Below are positions 52,812-61,322 of a stretch of DNA of 64,000 nt, one piece after another. Origin of the DNA: Flavobacteria bacterium BBFL7. Its GTDB lineage: Bacteria; Bacteroidota; Bacteroidia; Flavobacteriales; Flavobacteriaceae. The position numbers and the translations under genes are program-made. The notes beneath the pieces were generated by a model. That model was not told the DNA's origin, searched no databases, and saw only the letters and a list, made by a program, of their open reading frames with translations. Position 1 is the stretch's first letter. The number at the start of each line of letters is the position of its first letter. The DNA lies in NCBI GenBank assembly GCA_000153385.1, contig CH672374.1, forward strand, positions 1,614,544-1,678,543. Direction: 5' to 3'.

Positions 52812-55723
52812 TATAATGCGATTTGTTTATTAATTAACAACTCAGTACTATAGTCTGTGTTTTGATCCATTTTTAACAAATAAGAGTTGGTTACAGCATT
52901 GCTATTTTCGACAAATGGACGTATTTGAAATAAGAACAATTTGTTATCCTTAAAGCCCAGCTCAATATCCCATGCGCCCTGATAAGAGCCGTCTTTTGAA
53001 CTAGGCATGGTTTGATGTGCGCTTTTAGCAAATTGCTGAATTTCTTTAAGGTTATCCTTGCTTATAATAGGATTATTAAAGTTAACATACTCCATTCTAG
53101 AGCCACCTTCACTAGGCAATTTGCGTTGAAGGCGCTCTCTTGCAGGCGCTACTAGTTTATTGTTCCCATCCTTATCAACTATAAAAGTTTCTGCACTTTG
53201 ACCATCTACAGCTCCACCAGCACCACGACTCATGGCTATCGTAATACCTTTATTATCTTGATGGACAAAATCCTTAGTAATTAATACACCGCTATAATCC
53301 ACATCTACCGTTGGAATTATTAAAATCGATGGATATACATTTTCAGGATTTTCTAAATATGCCTGACGCCATTTAAAACTGCGATCTGTATAAGGGCTAG
53401 CCCACACATCTCTAATACCTTTCATTATTTTTTCTTCGCTCACCACATTAAAAACTGTCAGATTTAAACCAGCACCAGTAAACTCCTCAAGATCTTCCAT
53501 GTTTGTATCGCTTCTTAAAAAAACAGGCACCTTGCCCATATCATTCCCTAAAATTCCTTTAAAATCCTTTCTTAGTTCTTTTATAAATTCAGATTTGATA
53601 GGCATATTAGCTATAGCTTCTCTTAAAATTGATAGCTGTTCTAATTGATATTTTTCTACTTCTACAATTGAAGATCCACTATCTTTTAATTGTCTCGCTT
53701 TCGCGAAAGCGGATTCTAAAAAATTCCAGTAACTACCATCTGTATCCGGCATCTTTTGAGACATGTGATTTCTAAAAACTCCAAAAGGAATAATAATTCC
53801 GTTTACTACATGATCCGGAAACAATTGTTTTAATTGACCAAGGTTTGCCGCCTTAGGACCACATAATACGCCACTATCCATGCTATTAACACTGGCCATG
53901 TCTATAGGATTTACGACGTCTAGTTTCAATTTATCTTCAGAAATACGAATGGTTTTCTTTTCTTTTTCTTCATTTTTATTAAATAACTCACGTTCTTCAT
54001 CATCCATCTCACTAGACGGTTTAATAACTACTGCACCACGATCGCTAACAGCATAAAACACCTCTTTCCCATCGTAATTTTTAAGATCTGAAAGATTATC
54101 TGCACTGATAGCTGTGTTAGGAATTCCTAGATTGCGGGCCAGTAGTTGTACGTGTGAGACCAGATTACCTTCTGACACTGTAGCGATACCAGCTACTGGT
54201 TTAAGATCGCTAGGTGGATGATCAAATACATATATTTTTTTAGGGTCTACGGTCATTCCTTCAGCATTTCCCGTGACTACGACTAATTCTCCTCTAGTAT
54301 AACCAGGATTAAGTCCTCTTACGGAACTAGCATTACTTAATACTGGTATATAAGTTGAACTACCTAATTGTCTAGAAATCAATCCAGAAAACTCACCTAT
54401 CGAAGATCCCAGAGGTAATAACAATGAACTACGTATACGGTCATCATAAAAACCATAAGATAAAGGTTCAAAACCTGTATATTCTTCTACAACGTCACCG
54501 TATATACTGTTCACCATACCCGTTCCCCATGCAACTTGGTTACGAGCTATATTTATAAAATCCATTAATTTATCTGCAGACATGGTCGCATCTGTAGTTA
54601 ATAACAACTTATTTTCTACAGCATCCCATTCCCATTTTTCTACATAACCAGAACTAGCTAGTGCCTCACTAAGTGCATGTACTTTATCCATGTGCTCTCG
54701 TACTGTTGCAGGAACCCATTCTGCTGACTTTTGAAAAATTAATTCTTCTAACCGTAAACTTAATTCTAAGGCACTTGTACGTCGTGTTCCTCTTCTATCT
54801 TCTTGAATGTTATATCTTATATCGCACATCAACCCAGATGCTGCTGGAATTATTATAGATGGATCTGTTTCTTGTGCATAGGTTTGAGAAAACCAATCTG
54901 TTTGAGTTCTTATGTAACTGTCTTTATTCCAATCTGAAACCATTTGAGCCAATTCACTGATACTTACAGGTTCAAAAAACTCTTTCATATCTGTAATGAG
55001 CTTATCAAAATCTGCTTGTGTTTGTTGATTTAGATCAGGCTTATTTGCATCGTACCATTCTTGAACTTGCTGTATATCTCTAGATTCAGGATTACCATGT
55101 ATTTTAATCCTAATATCCATAAACTTGGGATATTTATCTGCAATAATTTTACTAACACTTCTTATTTCTTGTGCTAGATTAGTATCTCCATCATGAGGAA
55201 TATCCCTTAAACTTTCTCTAATTAAAAAAAAGTCTTGATTTAAAATCTGGTTGCTTGAAAGTATTGTATAATAAAACTTGCGTCCCCATTCCTCTTCATC
55301 CTCTATTTGCTTTGCGCCGCGATAAAATTTTGATTTTTCCTGAATCCAACCATTATCTACGCTCTCTAGATAGCGTTGTAATTGATATTGTTTTACTCTA
55401 CTATGATCAAAAGGGGCATCCCAAAAATCCCACACATCATTTGATGCTAGTATCTCTCCTAAAAAAATATGTCTGTTTTTTGAAAGATTTACAACTTCAG
55501 TTTTATAACTAGCATGTTGTATCCCACCACCCATTGCTTCAGGACATGGATCTTTAGCATCCCTTACCGTACCATCTTCACAAAACCAATTAATTTCTTT
55601 ATAGGGTCCACGGTCTAAGTTTCTATAATCATCAATAAGATTGGTGATCTTTACATCATCATATTGCTGGCCCCAAAGGAAAATTGGTAATAAAACAAGT
55701 AAGTAAGAGTATTTTATGGACAT
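52811..55723 (-). CDS. Secreted PEP-synthase/glucan water dikinase-like protein
   Basis: A 970-residue protein with a likely signal peptide (MSIKYSYLLVLLPIFLWGQ). The N-terminal about 460 residues are unrecognised. A swivelling phosphohistidine domain follows, with GNLVSHVQLLARN and catalytic His524. The C-terminal about 330 residues are a PPDK-type ATP-binding domain (GPKAANLGQLKQLF, VFLRSDTNMEDLEEFTGAG, SRGAGGAVDGQSAETF). The His domain precedes the ATP domain, as in glucan water dikinase, and SHVQLLARN resembles that family's catalytic motif. Export of an ATP-dependent dikinase would be unusual. The start at 55723 is chosen for the signal peptide. AFAKA at 672-676 is encoded by the palindrome. 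Confidence 0.75.
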   Translation of the reverse strand: MSIKYSYLLVLLPIFLWGQQYDDVKITNLIDDYRNLDRGPYKEINWFCEDGTVRDAKDPCPEAMGGGIQHASYKTEVVNLSKNRHIFLGEILASNDVWDFWDAPFDHSRVKQYQLQRYLESVDNGWIQEKSKFYRGAKQIEDEEEWGRKFYYTILSSNQILNQDFFLIRESLRDIPHDGDTNLAQEIRSVSKIIADKYPKFMDIRIKIHGNPESRDIQQVQEWYDANKPDLNQQTQADFDKLITDMKEFFEPVSISELAQMVSDWNKDSYIRTQTDWFSQTYAQETDPSIIIPAASGLMCDIRYNIQEDRRGTRRTSALELSLRLEELIFQKSAEWVPATVREHMDKVHALSEALASSGYVEKWEWDAVENKLLLTTDATMSADKLMDFINIARNQVAWGTGMVNSIYGDVVEEYTGFEPLSYGFYDDRIRSSLLLPLGSSIGEFSGLISRQLGSSTYIPVLSNASSVRGLNPGYTRGELVVVTGNAEGMTVDPKKIYVFDHPPSDLKPVAGIATVSEGNLVSHVQLLARNLGIPNTAISADNLSDLKNYDGKEVFYAVSDRGAVVIKPSSEMDDEERELFNKNEEKEKKTIRISEDKLKLDVVNPIDMASVNSMDSGVLCGPKAANLGQLKQLFPDHVVNGIIIPFGVFRNHMSQKMPDTDGSYWNFLESAFAKARQLKDSGSSIVEVEKYQLEQLSILREAIANMPIKSEFIKELRKDFKGILGNDMGKVPVFLRSDTNMEDLEEFTGAGLNLTVFNVVSEEKIMKGIRDVWASPYTDRSFKWRQAYLENPENVYPSILIIPTVDVDYSGVLITKDFVHQDNKGITIAMSRGAGGAVDGQSAETFIVDKDGNNKLVAPARERLQRKLPSEGGSRMEYVNFNNPIISKDNLKEIQQFAKSAHQTMPSSKDGSYQGAWDIELGFKDNKLFLFQIRPFVENSNAVTNSYLLKMDQNTDYSTELLINKQIAL
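53696..53711. repeat. Palindrome A, copy 13 (in dikinase gene, AFAKA)
   Basis: Perfect copy, residues 672-676. Confidence 0.95.
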
Positions 55724-55804
55724 GTAGTTGGTTTTACCCAAAGGTAACCAGCTATCTTGTTAAAATAATATGAATTTAGATAGGTTTATAATAAAATATA
55801 GATG

Positions 55805-56410
55805 TTATAAAACTTCTCTTAACATATGCACCAAATCATTTTCGGTATTCTTTCCTTTATCCTTATTGTACCAGTTTTGTAATTCTTGCTTGAACTCTGG
55901 TGAGAGTAATCCTTTCGAAGCTTTTTCAGCTGTCACAAGTGCTGTAGCAATAGTAGGTCTTGGTCCCCATGTTGTTACCGGTAGCCCAGTACTTTTATCT
56001 ACTAGAATAAGCTTTGCAATAGCACGACCACCATTAGTTAAAAACTGGTCCATTAATAATGGATTTTCATCACGCAATACTACTTTAAAATCCACTCCAG
56101 CAGCTTGAGCTACTTTATTCATCATAGGCATAGTTTGCGCAGCATCACCACACCAACTTTCTGTAAGAATTAGAAAATAAACATCTTTATTAAATGAGCT
56201 AAGAAAGGCTTGATTTTCTGGTAATATCTTCAAGGTTTTATCTAAGCGTTTCATACGCTGATTATTTAACTTGGTATACTCTGCTAGAGCTTCCGTGACT
56301 TCATTACCACTATTAGTACCGTTTGTAGTATGCGCTTCTACAAATGCTCTATACTGTTCGTATGATATAGCCTTATCTGATGCTTCTTTGATAATCTGTT
56401 GTAATTCCAT
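55805..56410 (-). CDS. Thioredoxin-like family protein with single Cys
   Basis: A 201-residue protein with a helical N-terminus and a thioredoxin-like core. The active-site region reads LTESWCGDAAQTMP, so only the first Cys of CxxC is kept (WCGDA). The cis-Pro region appears as RPTIATALV and may be altered. No signal peptide is present, so it is cytoplasmic. Members of this group are annotated as thioredoxin family proteins in Flavobacteria; a monothiol role is inference. Confidence 0.85.
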   Translation of the reverse strand: MELQQIIKEASDKAISYEQYRAFVEAHTTNGTNSGNEVTEALAEYTKLNNQRMKRLDKTLKILPENQAFLSSFNKDVYFLILTESWCGDAAQTMPMMNKVAQAAGVDFKVVLRDENPLLMDQFLTNGGRAIAKLILVDKSTGLPVTTWGPRPTIATALVTAEKASKGLLSPEFKQELQNWYNKDKGKNTENDLVHMLREVL

Positions 56411-56479
56411 AGTACAAAAGTAAGTCAGCTTATAGCATGTTTAAAATGACAAATGTCACTGGTTATGTGATATTTTTCC

Positions 56480-56878
56480 CTAATACTTGAAACGCCTATT
56501 TTCCTTCTTTTCGCTATGTTTTTTCTTATCGTTTAAACGCTTGCGCTTCACAGACCTAGGCGTTGTTCTTTTCTTTCTTAGTTTTTGTACGACCAATGCT
56601 TCATTTAGAATTCTAAGAAATCGTTTAAAAACTAACTCTTTGTTACTAGACTGGCTTCTAGAATCCTGACAACTCAACTGTAGTATTCCTTCTTTTGTGA
56701 AGCGATTATCTAATTTAGATAAAAGACGTTGGTGCTCGATAGGTGTAAAAGCCTGACTTTGCACAGCATTCCACTCCAGCAACACTTTAGTCGCTACTTT
56801 ATTGGCATGCTGCCCACCAGGACCACTACTTGCAACAGCCTTGTAACTAACTTCTTTATGTAATCTATTAACATCCAT
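56480..56878 (-). CDS. arfB: Alternative ribosome-rescue factor ArfB (peptidyl-tRNA hydrolase)
   Basis: A 132-residue protein with the GGQ motif in SGPGGQHANKVATKV, as in class I release factors, and a basic C-terminal tail (KKHSEKKENRRFKY) that enters the empty mRNA channel. ArfB (YaeJ) hydrolyses peptidyl-tRNA on stalled ribosomes. Length is typical. It follows the DUF4301 gene by one base and should be co-transcribed with it. Confidence 0.94.
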   Translation of the reverse strand: MDVNRLHKEVSYKAVASSGPGGQHANKVATKVLLEWNAVQSQAFTPIEHQRLLSKLDNRFTKEGILQLSCQDSRSQSSNKELVFKRFLRILNEALVVQKLRKKRTTPRSVKRKRLNDKKKHSEKKENRRFKY

Positions 56879-56879
56879 T

Positions 56880-58433
56880 TTAATTTTGATGCGCTGGTTT
56901 CAAAAGGTCGTTAACCGTTTTAACTGGATTAAAAGTAATTAATGGCACCTCAACAAAGACGCTGTTCCAGTAAGCCATTCCACCATTCCATAAACCAGGT
57001 AATTCTTGAGCCTTTATATTCCTTCCTAATCTGGATTTATGTGTTATAAAACCGGTCTGTTCATCACAAAAATCGAGCAAATTAAATTTCTCACCTTTGT
57101 AATTACGTACTGCACAAACTAAATCTACAGGATTAAAATGTGTGCTTTTATTGGCGATAATTACCTGTTGATCATTTGATTTATCTATTTGTGCACCTTC
57201 TATAATTTCAATTGACAGTTCTCCCTTTTGATTGTAAACCCAAAACGGTCCACCACCAGGCTCGCCTTCGTTTTTCACCATTCCACAAACCCTTAACGGT
57301 CTATTGAGGCGATTAGATAAATATTCTAGTTGAAATTCCTTTGCATATTTCTGATAGTCCTGAGGAAGGACAGTACTCAATTTCAATTTTAAGAATTCTT
57401 CTATTTCAGTTTTAAGATCATCACTAACCACATTATCATCAATAAGCTTCAAATAGCCAAAGCATTTTTCTTGAAGAGTAAGTAATAGACCTGCAAGTGA
57501 TTTTTTATAATCACCTACCTCTTGTTCTAATGATGATACCGTAACATTATCAATATTCTTAATAAAAATAACATCTGCATCCAGTTCATTAAGATTCATT
57601 AATAAAGCACCATGACCTGATGGTCTGAAAAACAAGTCTCCTTCTTCAGTTACAATAGGTTGATTTTTATAATCTACTGCTATAGTATCTGTTGAAGATT
57701 TTTGATGAGAAAATTCAATTTCAAACTCGGTGTCAGTTTTTGACTCTACTATCTTTTCAATACGATCAAATTCTGCAGTAAAATCATCTTTAAAATCCTC
57801 AGAAATAGTAAAATGTAGCTTTGCTTGTTTATGAGTTGCTGCATAAATGCTAGCCTCAAAAAGATGTTCTTCAAATGCTGTTGCACTATGATCTTTATAT
57901 TTATGGAATGGCACTAAACCTTTCGGCATATGCCCATAATTAAGTCCATCGATTTCCAACATTTGCTTGACAAAAAGAAGTTTCTTTTCTCTATCTGTTT
58001 TAGCATGCCATTCTTCGTAAGTTGTTTTAAGTGAACTCATCACTTCTTCATAAAATGGAAATTTCTCTAAGGCGATAAAAAAGGTAAATAACTCTTGCGC
58101 CTTATGTTTATTGATAAATGAATTAATCGAATCTTCACAAGGATCAAATTCTTTTAAAAATTCGTGTAAAAACTTAAACATTCTTGTCGCCGCACCACTT
58201 GCTGGAACAAACTTTAGAACTTCTAGATTGCTTATTTTTTCTTCATAAATTAAGCGATAACTCGAGTGTTCAGACTCTTTTAATCTTATAATACCATCAG
58301 ACACTATCGCTGGTCGATCTAATTTTACAACAGGAAATCCAGTTTTAAAGCGTTCAATCTGTTGTATAATTGTATCTGTAGAAATATTCTTTTCTTTTAA
58401 TTGCTCTAACTGATGTGGTGTAAATTGGATCAT
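56880..58433 (-). CDS. DUF4301 family protein
   Basis: A 517-residue protein matching DUF4301, with LKFVPASGAATRMFKFLHEFL, GHGALLMNLNELDADVIFIKNIDN and VCGMVKNEGEPGGGPFWVYN. The second block is like nucleotide-sugar pyrophosphorylase sequences, so a sugar nucleotidyltransferase-like fold is possible. Function is unknown. It overlaps the NadR-like kinase gene by 4 bp and precedes arfB, an arrangement I recall from other Flavobacteria. Confidence 0.88.
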   Translation of the reverse strand: MIQFTPHQLEQLKEKNISTDTIIQQIERFKTGFPVVKLDRPAIVSDGIIRLKESEHSSYRLIYEEKISNLEVLKFVPASGAATRMFKFLHEFLKEFDPCEDSINSFINKHKAQELFTFFIALEKFPFYEEVMSSLKTTYEEWHAKTDREKKLLFVKQMLEIDGLNYGHMPKGLVPFHKYKDHSATAFEEHLFEASIYAATHKQAKLHFTISEDFKDDFTAEFDRIEKIVESKTDTEFEIEFSHQKSSTDTIAVDYKNQPIVTEEGDLFFRPSGHGALLMNLNELDADVIFIKNIDNVTVSSLEQEVGDYKKSLAGLLLTLQEKCFGYLKLIDDNVVSDDLKTEIEEFLKLKLSTVLPQDYQKYAKEFQLEYLSNRLNRPLRVCGMVKNEGEPGGGPFWVYNQKGELSIEIIEGAQIDKSNDQQVIIANKSTHFNPVDLVCAVRNYKGEKFNLLDFCDEQTGFITHKSRLGRNIKAQELPGLWNGGMAYWNSVFVEVPLITFNPVKTVNDLLKPAHQN

Positions 58434-58987
58434 ACAGACTCTTCTTCTATTGCCTTCAATGCATTTATAAATCGTAGATCCTCTAATCCGGTTACAATTC
58501 GATAAGGCTTATTAAATTTATGTAGCGCTGCTAAAAACAGCTCAAACATTTCCTCACGACGTTCTGGTCGATCACGCAAATCATCTGGTGTCCATGGAAC
58601 GTCTATTTGTAATAGTAAATATAGGTCATAAGAAGATTCTTGCACAGCGTTTATTAATTCTTGCGGCGCCTCATTAAAATAAGCCATGCAATAAACGTAA
58701 GTTTCTAATACATCTGTATCGCAGAACAAGTAGTCTAGGGCCATGCTTACCGCATTGTTCTCTAGAATTCTTTGTCCTATTGCTATTGGCAAGATGTCAC
58801 TATAATTACATATTTCTCCAGTGCGGTTATATTTATCTTGCAGGTATCCTCTAGCATACTCTTCTATTTGAACTGTATGATAGTGTTGTGCTAGCTTTCG
58901 CGAAAGCGTGCTCTTACCAGTGCTTTCTGGTCCATATAAAACTATTCTCTTTCCAGAATAGGCTGCTTGTTGAGGTATTTTTTCCAT
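58430..58987 (-). CDS. NadR-like ATPase/nicotinamide riboside kinase-like protein
   Basis: A 185-residue P-loop protein with Walker A GPESTGKST, similar to the kinase domain of NadR (nicotinamide riboside to NMN), then EEYARGYLQDKYNR and a DTDVLETYVYC segment. The palindrome (one changed base) encodes LSRK directly after the P-loop. It overlaps pnuC by 46 bp, so kinase and transporter are coupled: NR enters by PnuC and is trapped by phosphorylation. Thiamine instead of NR is possible because a thiamine-binding protein gene lies upstream. Confidence 0.85.
   Translation of the reverse strand: MEKIPQQAAYSGKRIVLYGPESTGKSTLSRKLAQHYHTVQIEEYARGYLQDKYNRTGEICNYSDILPIAIGQRILENNAVSMALDYLFCDTDVLETYVYCMAYFNEAPQELINAVQESSYDLYLLLQIDVPWTPDDLRDRPERREEMFELFLAALHKFNKPYRIVTGLEDLRFINALKAIEEESV
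58893..58908. repeat. Palindrome A, copy 14 (in NadR-like gene, LSRK)
   Basis: AGCTTTCGCGAAAGCG, one changed end base, directly after the P-loop codons. Confidence 0.85.
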
Positions 58988-59580
58988 TCTAAATAACCGA
59001 AGTAAGCAATAATAGCGAGAAATAAATAAAGTATTGCACTGAAACTGTAACCTTTATAAAAATATAACGGTACTGAAATAACATTACCTAACATTAGAAC
59101 AAGCCAATGTTCTAGTTTACGCATAGCCATTAACCACATACCTGCAAAGAAAATTCCTGTGGTGAGCATGTCGATGTAAGACACAATATTTTCTAAACGA
59201 TCTGTTGTAAAATACAATATATAAACTCCTGCAGCAGTTGCCAGCAATAATAATAAACTCTGAGTCCATTCTTTACCGCTAGTAGCAGTTATAGGTGTTT
59301 CATGGGTAGCATCTACCTTACGTGTCCAAATATACCAGCCGTAAATACTCATAATAAAATAATAAGCGTTGATTACCATATCGCCCAATAAATTCCATTG
59401 ATACAATAAGTAGACAAAAATTAAGGTGCTTAAAATCCCGAAGGGAAATACCCATATTTTATTTTTAAACGAGAAAACAACACTTAGTATAGAGGCTATA
59501 ATAGCAACTATTTCTAATATGATGTGAGAACTTTCATAGCCGCGATACTGCCCAAATATGAACTCTATAATATCACTCAT
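58942..59580 (-). CDS. pnuC: PnuC family vitamin transporter
   Basis: A 212-residue membrane protein with seven or eight hydrophobic segments and the PnuC motif WNLLGDMVINAYYFIMSIYGWYIW. PnuC proteins take up nicotinamide riboside; related PnuT proteins take up thiamine. The kinase encoded downstream favours NR, whereas the MTH1187/YkoF-like protein encoded immediately upstream (59581-59841) favours thiamine. Its stop lies inside the kinase coding region. Confidence 0.9.
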   Translation of the reverse strand: MSDIIEFIFGQYRGYESSHIILEIVAIIASILSVVFSFKNKIWVFPFGILSTLIFVYLLYQWNLLGDMVINAYYFIMSIYGWYIWTRKVDATHETPITATSGKEWTQSLLLLLATAAGVYILYFTTDRLENIVSYIDMLTTGIFFAGMWLMAMRKLEHWLVLMLGNVISVPLYFYKGYSFSAILYLFLAIIAYFGYLEWKKYLNKQPILERE

Positions 59581-59841
59581 CTAAAAAAACGGTTCATAAT
59601 CACTGCGGTCTGTTTTCACCACTTTCATATAAAATAAAACAGCTTTAGTTTGTTCCATACTTCTCGCCATCTCCCGAGTTAAAAATTCCATTAAGGGCAC
59701 AAACTCTCCATAAACCTGTGTTGCTAGTGGATTTTCTAACACCGTAAATTCAGACTCACGCAGCGTTTTTATAAAATCTATAATATGCTGTTCATAGTCA
59801 TCTTGTAAAGGTGACATGGTTAATTCAATCGATGCTTTCAT
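59581..59841 (-). CDS. Thiamine-binding protein (MTH1187/YkoF-like)
   Basis: An 86-residue ferredoxin-like protein of the MTH1187/YkoF type: KASIELTMSPLQDDYEQHIIDFIKTLRES, with TQVYGEFVPLMEFL in the middle. YkoF relatives bind thiamine or its precursor. The start at 59841 is well supported by the strand pattern. Its stop is immediately next to the pnuC start, so the two are one transcription unit. No TPP riboswitch is seen in the 10-bp gap upstream. Confidence 0.8.
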   Translation of the reverse strand: MKASIELTMSPLQDDYEQHIIDFIKTLRESEFTVLENPLATQVYGEFVPLMEFLTREMARSMEQTKAVLFYMKVVKTDRSDYEPFF

Positions 59842-59851
59842 GGTTCATTTT

Positions 59852-60580
59852 TTAATTCCAGTTAATTTTCTGTTCAATTGCTGTACCTATAACTAGCATA
59901 TCTGCACCAGCTAGAAAGCTAGACTCTAGTTGTTGTAAAGATCGCAAGCCGCCACCAACAATTAAAGGAATATCTAACTGATTTTTCACTGATTTTATCA
60001 CTTCTGGATCTATAGATGTGATAGCACCACTTCCGGCTTCTAGATAAATTAATTGATTTCCCATTAATTGTCCAGCAAATGCAGTATGAACTATTGAATC
60101 AACATCATTCTGAGGTAGTGGTTGGGTTTGAGAAACCCGTTGCACGGCACTTTCATGACCACCATCAATTAATAAATAACCTGTTGGTACAATTTCTAAC
60201 TTACTTTTTAGTAATTGAGCTGCAGCAAGTCGTTGATGACCTATTAAATAATCTGAATTGTCGCCTGAAATTAAATTTAAGAATAGTAAGCCATCAGCAT
60301 TTTCGGTAAGTTGATGATGCGATCCAGGAAAGATAACTATCGGTATCTTTATAATTTCTTTTGCGGCGAGTATCCATTTATCAAGATCTATATCTATCAT
60401 CGTGCTACCACCCACAAAAAGTATAAAGTAATCTACACCAATCTCTTTTTGTATAACGATTCGGAGATTATTAATGTGATCAAAGGTATCTATTAAATCT
60501 TCAATCCCTGTTTTTTCCGGATCCAACAAGAATGCCATTGCACGATCACCTGACTGTATCCTACTTAAAATATTATGCAT
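59852..60580 (-). CDS. Geranylgeranylglyceryl phosphate synthase family protein (PcrB-like)
   Basis: A 242-residue TIM-barrel protein with AFLLDPEKT near the N-terminus, IYLEAGSGA and IPLIVGGGLRS, the motifs of GGGP/heptaprenylglyceryl phosphate synthases. These enzymes attach a polyprenyl group to glycerol-1-phosphate. Bacteroidetes carry group II members; the physiological lipid is not well defined. It overlaps the phosphopantetheinyl transferase gene by 8 bp. Confidence 0.92.
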   Translation of the reverse strand: MHNILSRIQSGDRAMAFLLDPEKTGIEDLIDTFDHINNLRIVIQKEIGVDYFILFVGGSTMIDIDLDKWILAAKEIIKIPIVIFPGSHHQLTENADGLLFLNLISGDNSDYLIGHQRLAAAQLLKSKLEIVPTGYLLIDGGHESAVQRVSQTQPLPQNDVDSIVHTAFAGQLMGNQLIYLEAGSGAITSIDPEVIKSVKNQLDIPLIVGGGLRSLQQLESSFLAGADMLVIGTAIEQKINWN

Positions 60581-61208
60581 TATGCGCTGGAAGTATGTAT
60601 GCCATCATGAAGTTTTCTAATGGTTGAAAGTATACGTCAAATTTAAGATTATCACCTTCATAAACAATTCTCGCAATAGTATGCCGTATCTCCATTTCAA
60701 AAGGCTCTACATAGCAATGTGCTTTAAAACCTAAACCTTTAGTTCCATAAAGTTTGTACATAGATTCTTTTGCACCCCAAATAACGGTTAAAGAATCAAT
60801 AGATTCATCTAGCTCACTTATAAAATCTTGCTCATAACCTATGAACTTTGGAGCGATACGCTTTATCTTATCTCTTAATTTTTCGATATCAATACCAACC
60901 GGCGCATCACTTATAATAATTGCAGTAAATTCATAACTGTGTGTAATGGAAATATTCCGGCCATCATTTAAATGTGGCTTACCGTCTATACTGTAATACA
61001 AATGTTGATCTGTATAACCAGCTTCTCTTAAGAGATGTCTTATACTTAAAAAGCCACGTCTATGAAGCTCTGAGCTCATAGTAAATAGCCTATTGATAGA
61101 GTTTTCAGATAACTCAAGTCCTGTGCGCAACCACGCTTCAGACTCTGTTATTTTCCAGATATATACGTTAGTATTTTCTCTATTTGTTAGGGTTTTGTAA
61201 AGAGGCAC
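60573..61208 (-). CDS. 4'-phosphopantetheinyl transferase superfamily protein
   Basis: A 211-residue Sfp-type transferase. Key motifs are PVGIDIEKLRDK, with the Mg-binding Asp and Glu, and WGAKESMYKLYG. It transfers phosphopantetheine from CoA to carrier proteins of fatty acid, polyketide or siderophore systems. No carrier protein gene is in the window. It starts 114 bp from ahcY, which is divergent. Confidence 0.92.
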   Translation of the reverse strand: MPLYKTLTNRENTNVYIWKITESEAWLRTGLELSENSINRLFTMSSELHRRGFLSIRHLLREAGYTDQHLYYSIDGKPHLNDGRNISITHSYEFTAIIISDAPVGIDIEKLRDKIKRIAPKFIGYEQDFISELDESIDSLTVIWGAKESMYKLYGTKGLGFKAHCYVEPFEMEIRHTIARIVYEGDNLKFDVYFQPLENFMMAYILPAHNA

Positions 61209-61228
61209 GAGAATCGATTAGTTTTTTG

Positions 61229-61236
61229 TAAATTTG
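61229..61236 (+). promoter_or_regulatory. Candidate -7 box (TAnnTTTG) of ahcY
   Basis: TAAATTTG matches the Bacteroidetes -7 consensus and lies 86 bp before the ahcY ATG. No TTG at the expected -33 distance is seen, so the call is weak. The leader has no recognisable SAH or SAM riboswitch. Confidence 0.35.
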
Positions 61237-61322
61237 CAGCCGCAATTTAAGCAAATAACAGCTTTTAATTTGTTGATTTTTAAACATATCAACGACTTAA
61301 AGCTAACACATTAAAATTCATT

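Noticed and set aside
61209-61322. SAH or SAM riboswitch upstream of ahcY
   Set aside because: The leader is AT-rich with no stable paired core of either class that I can fold by eye.
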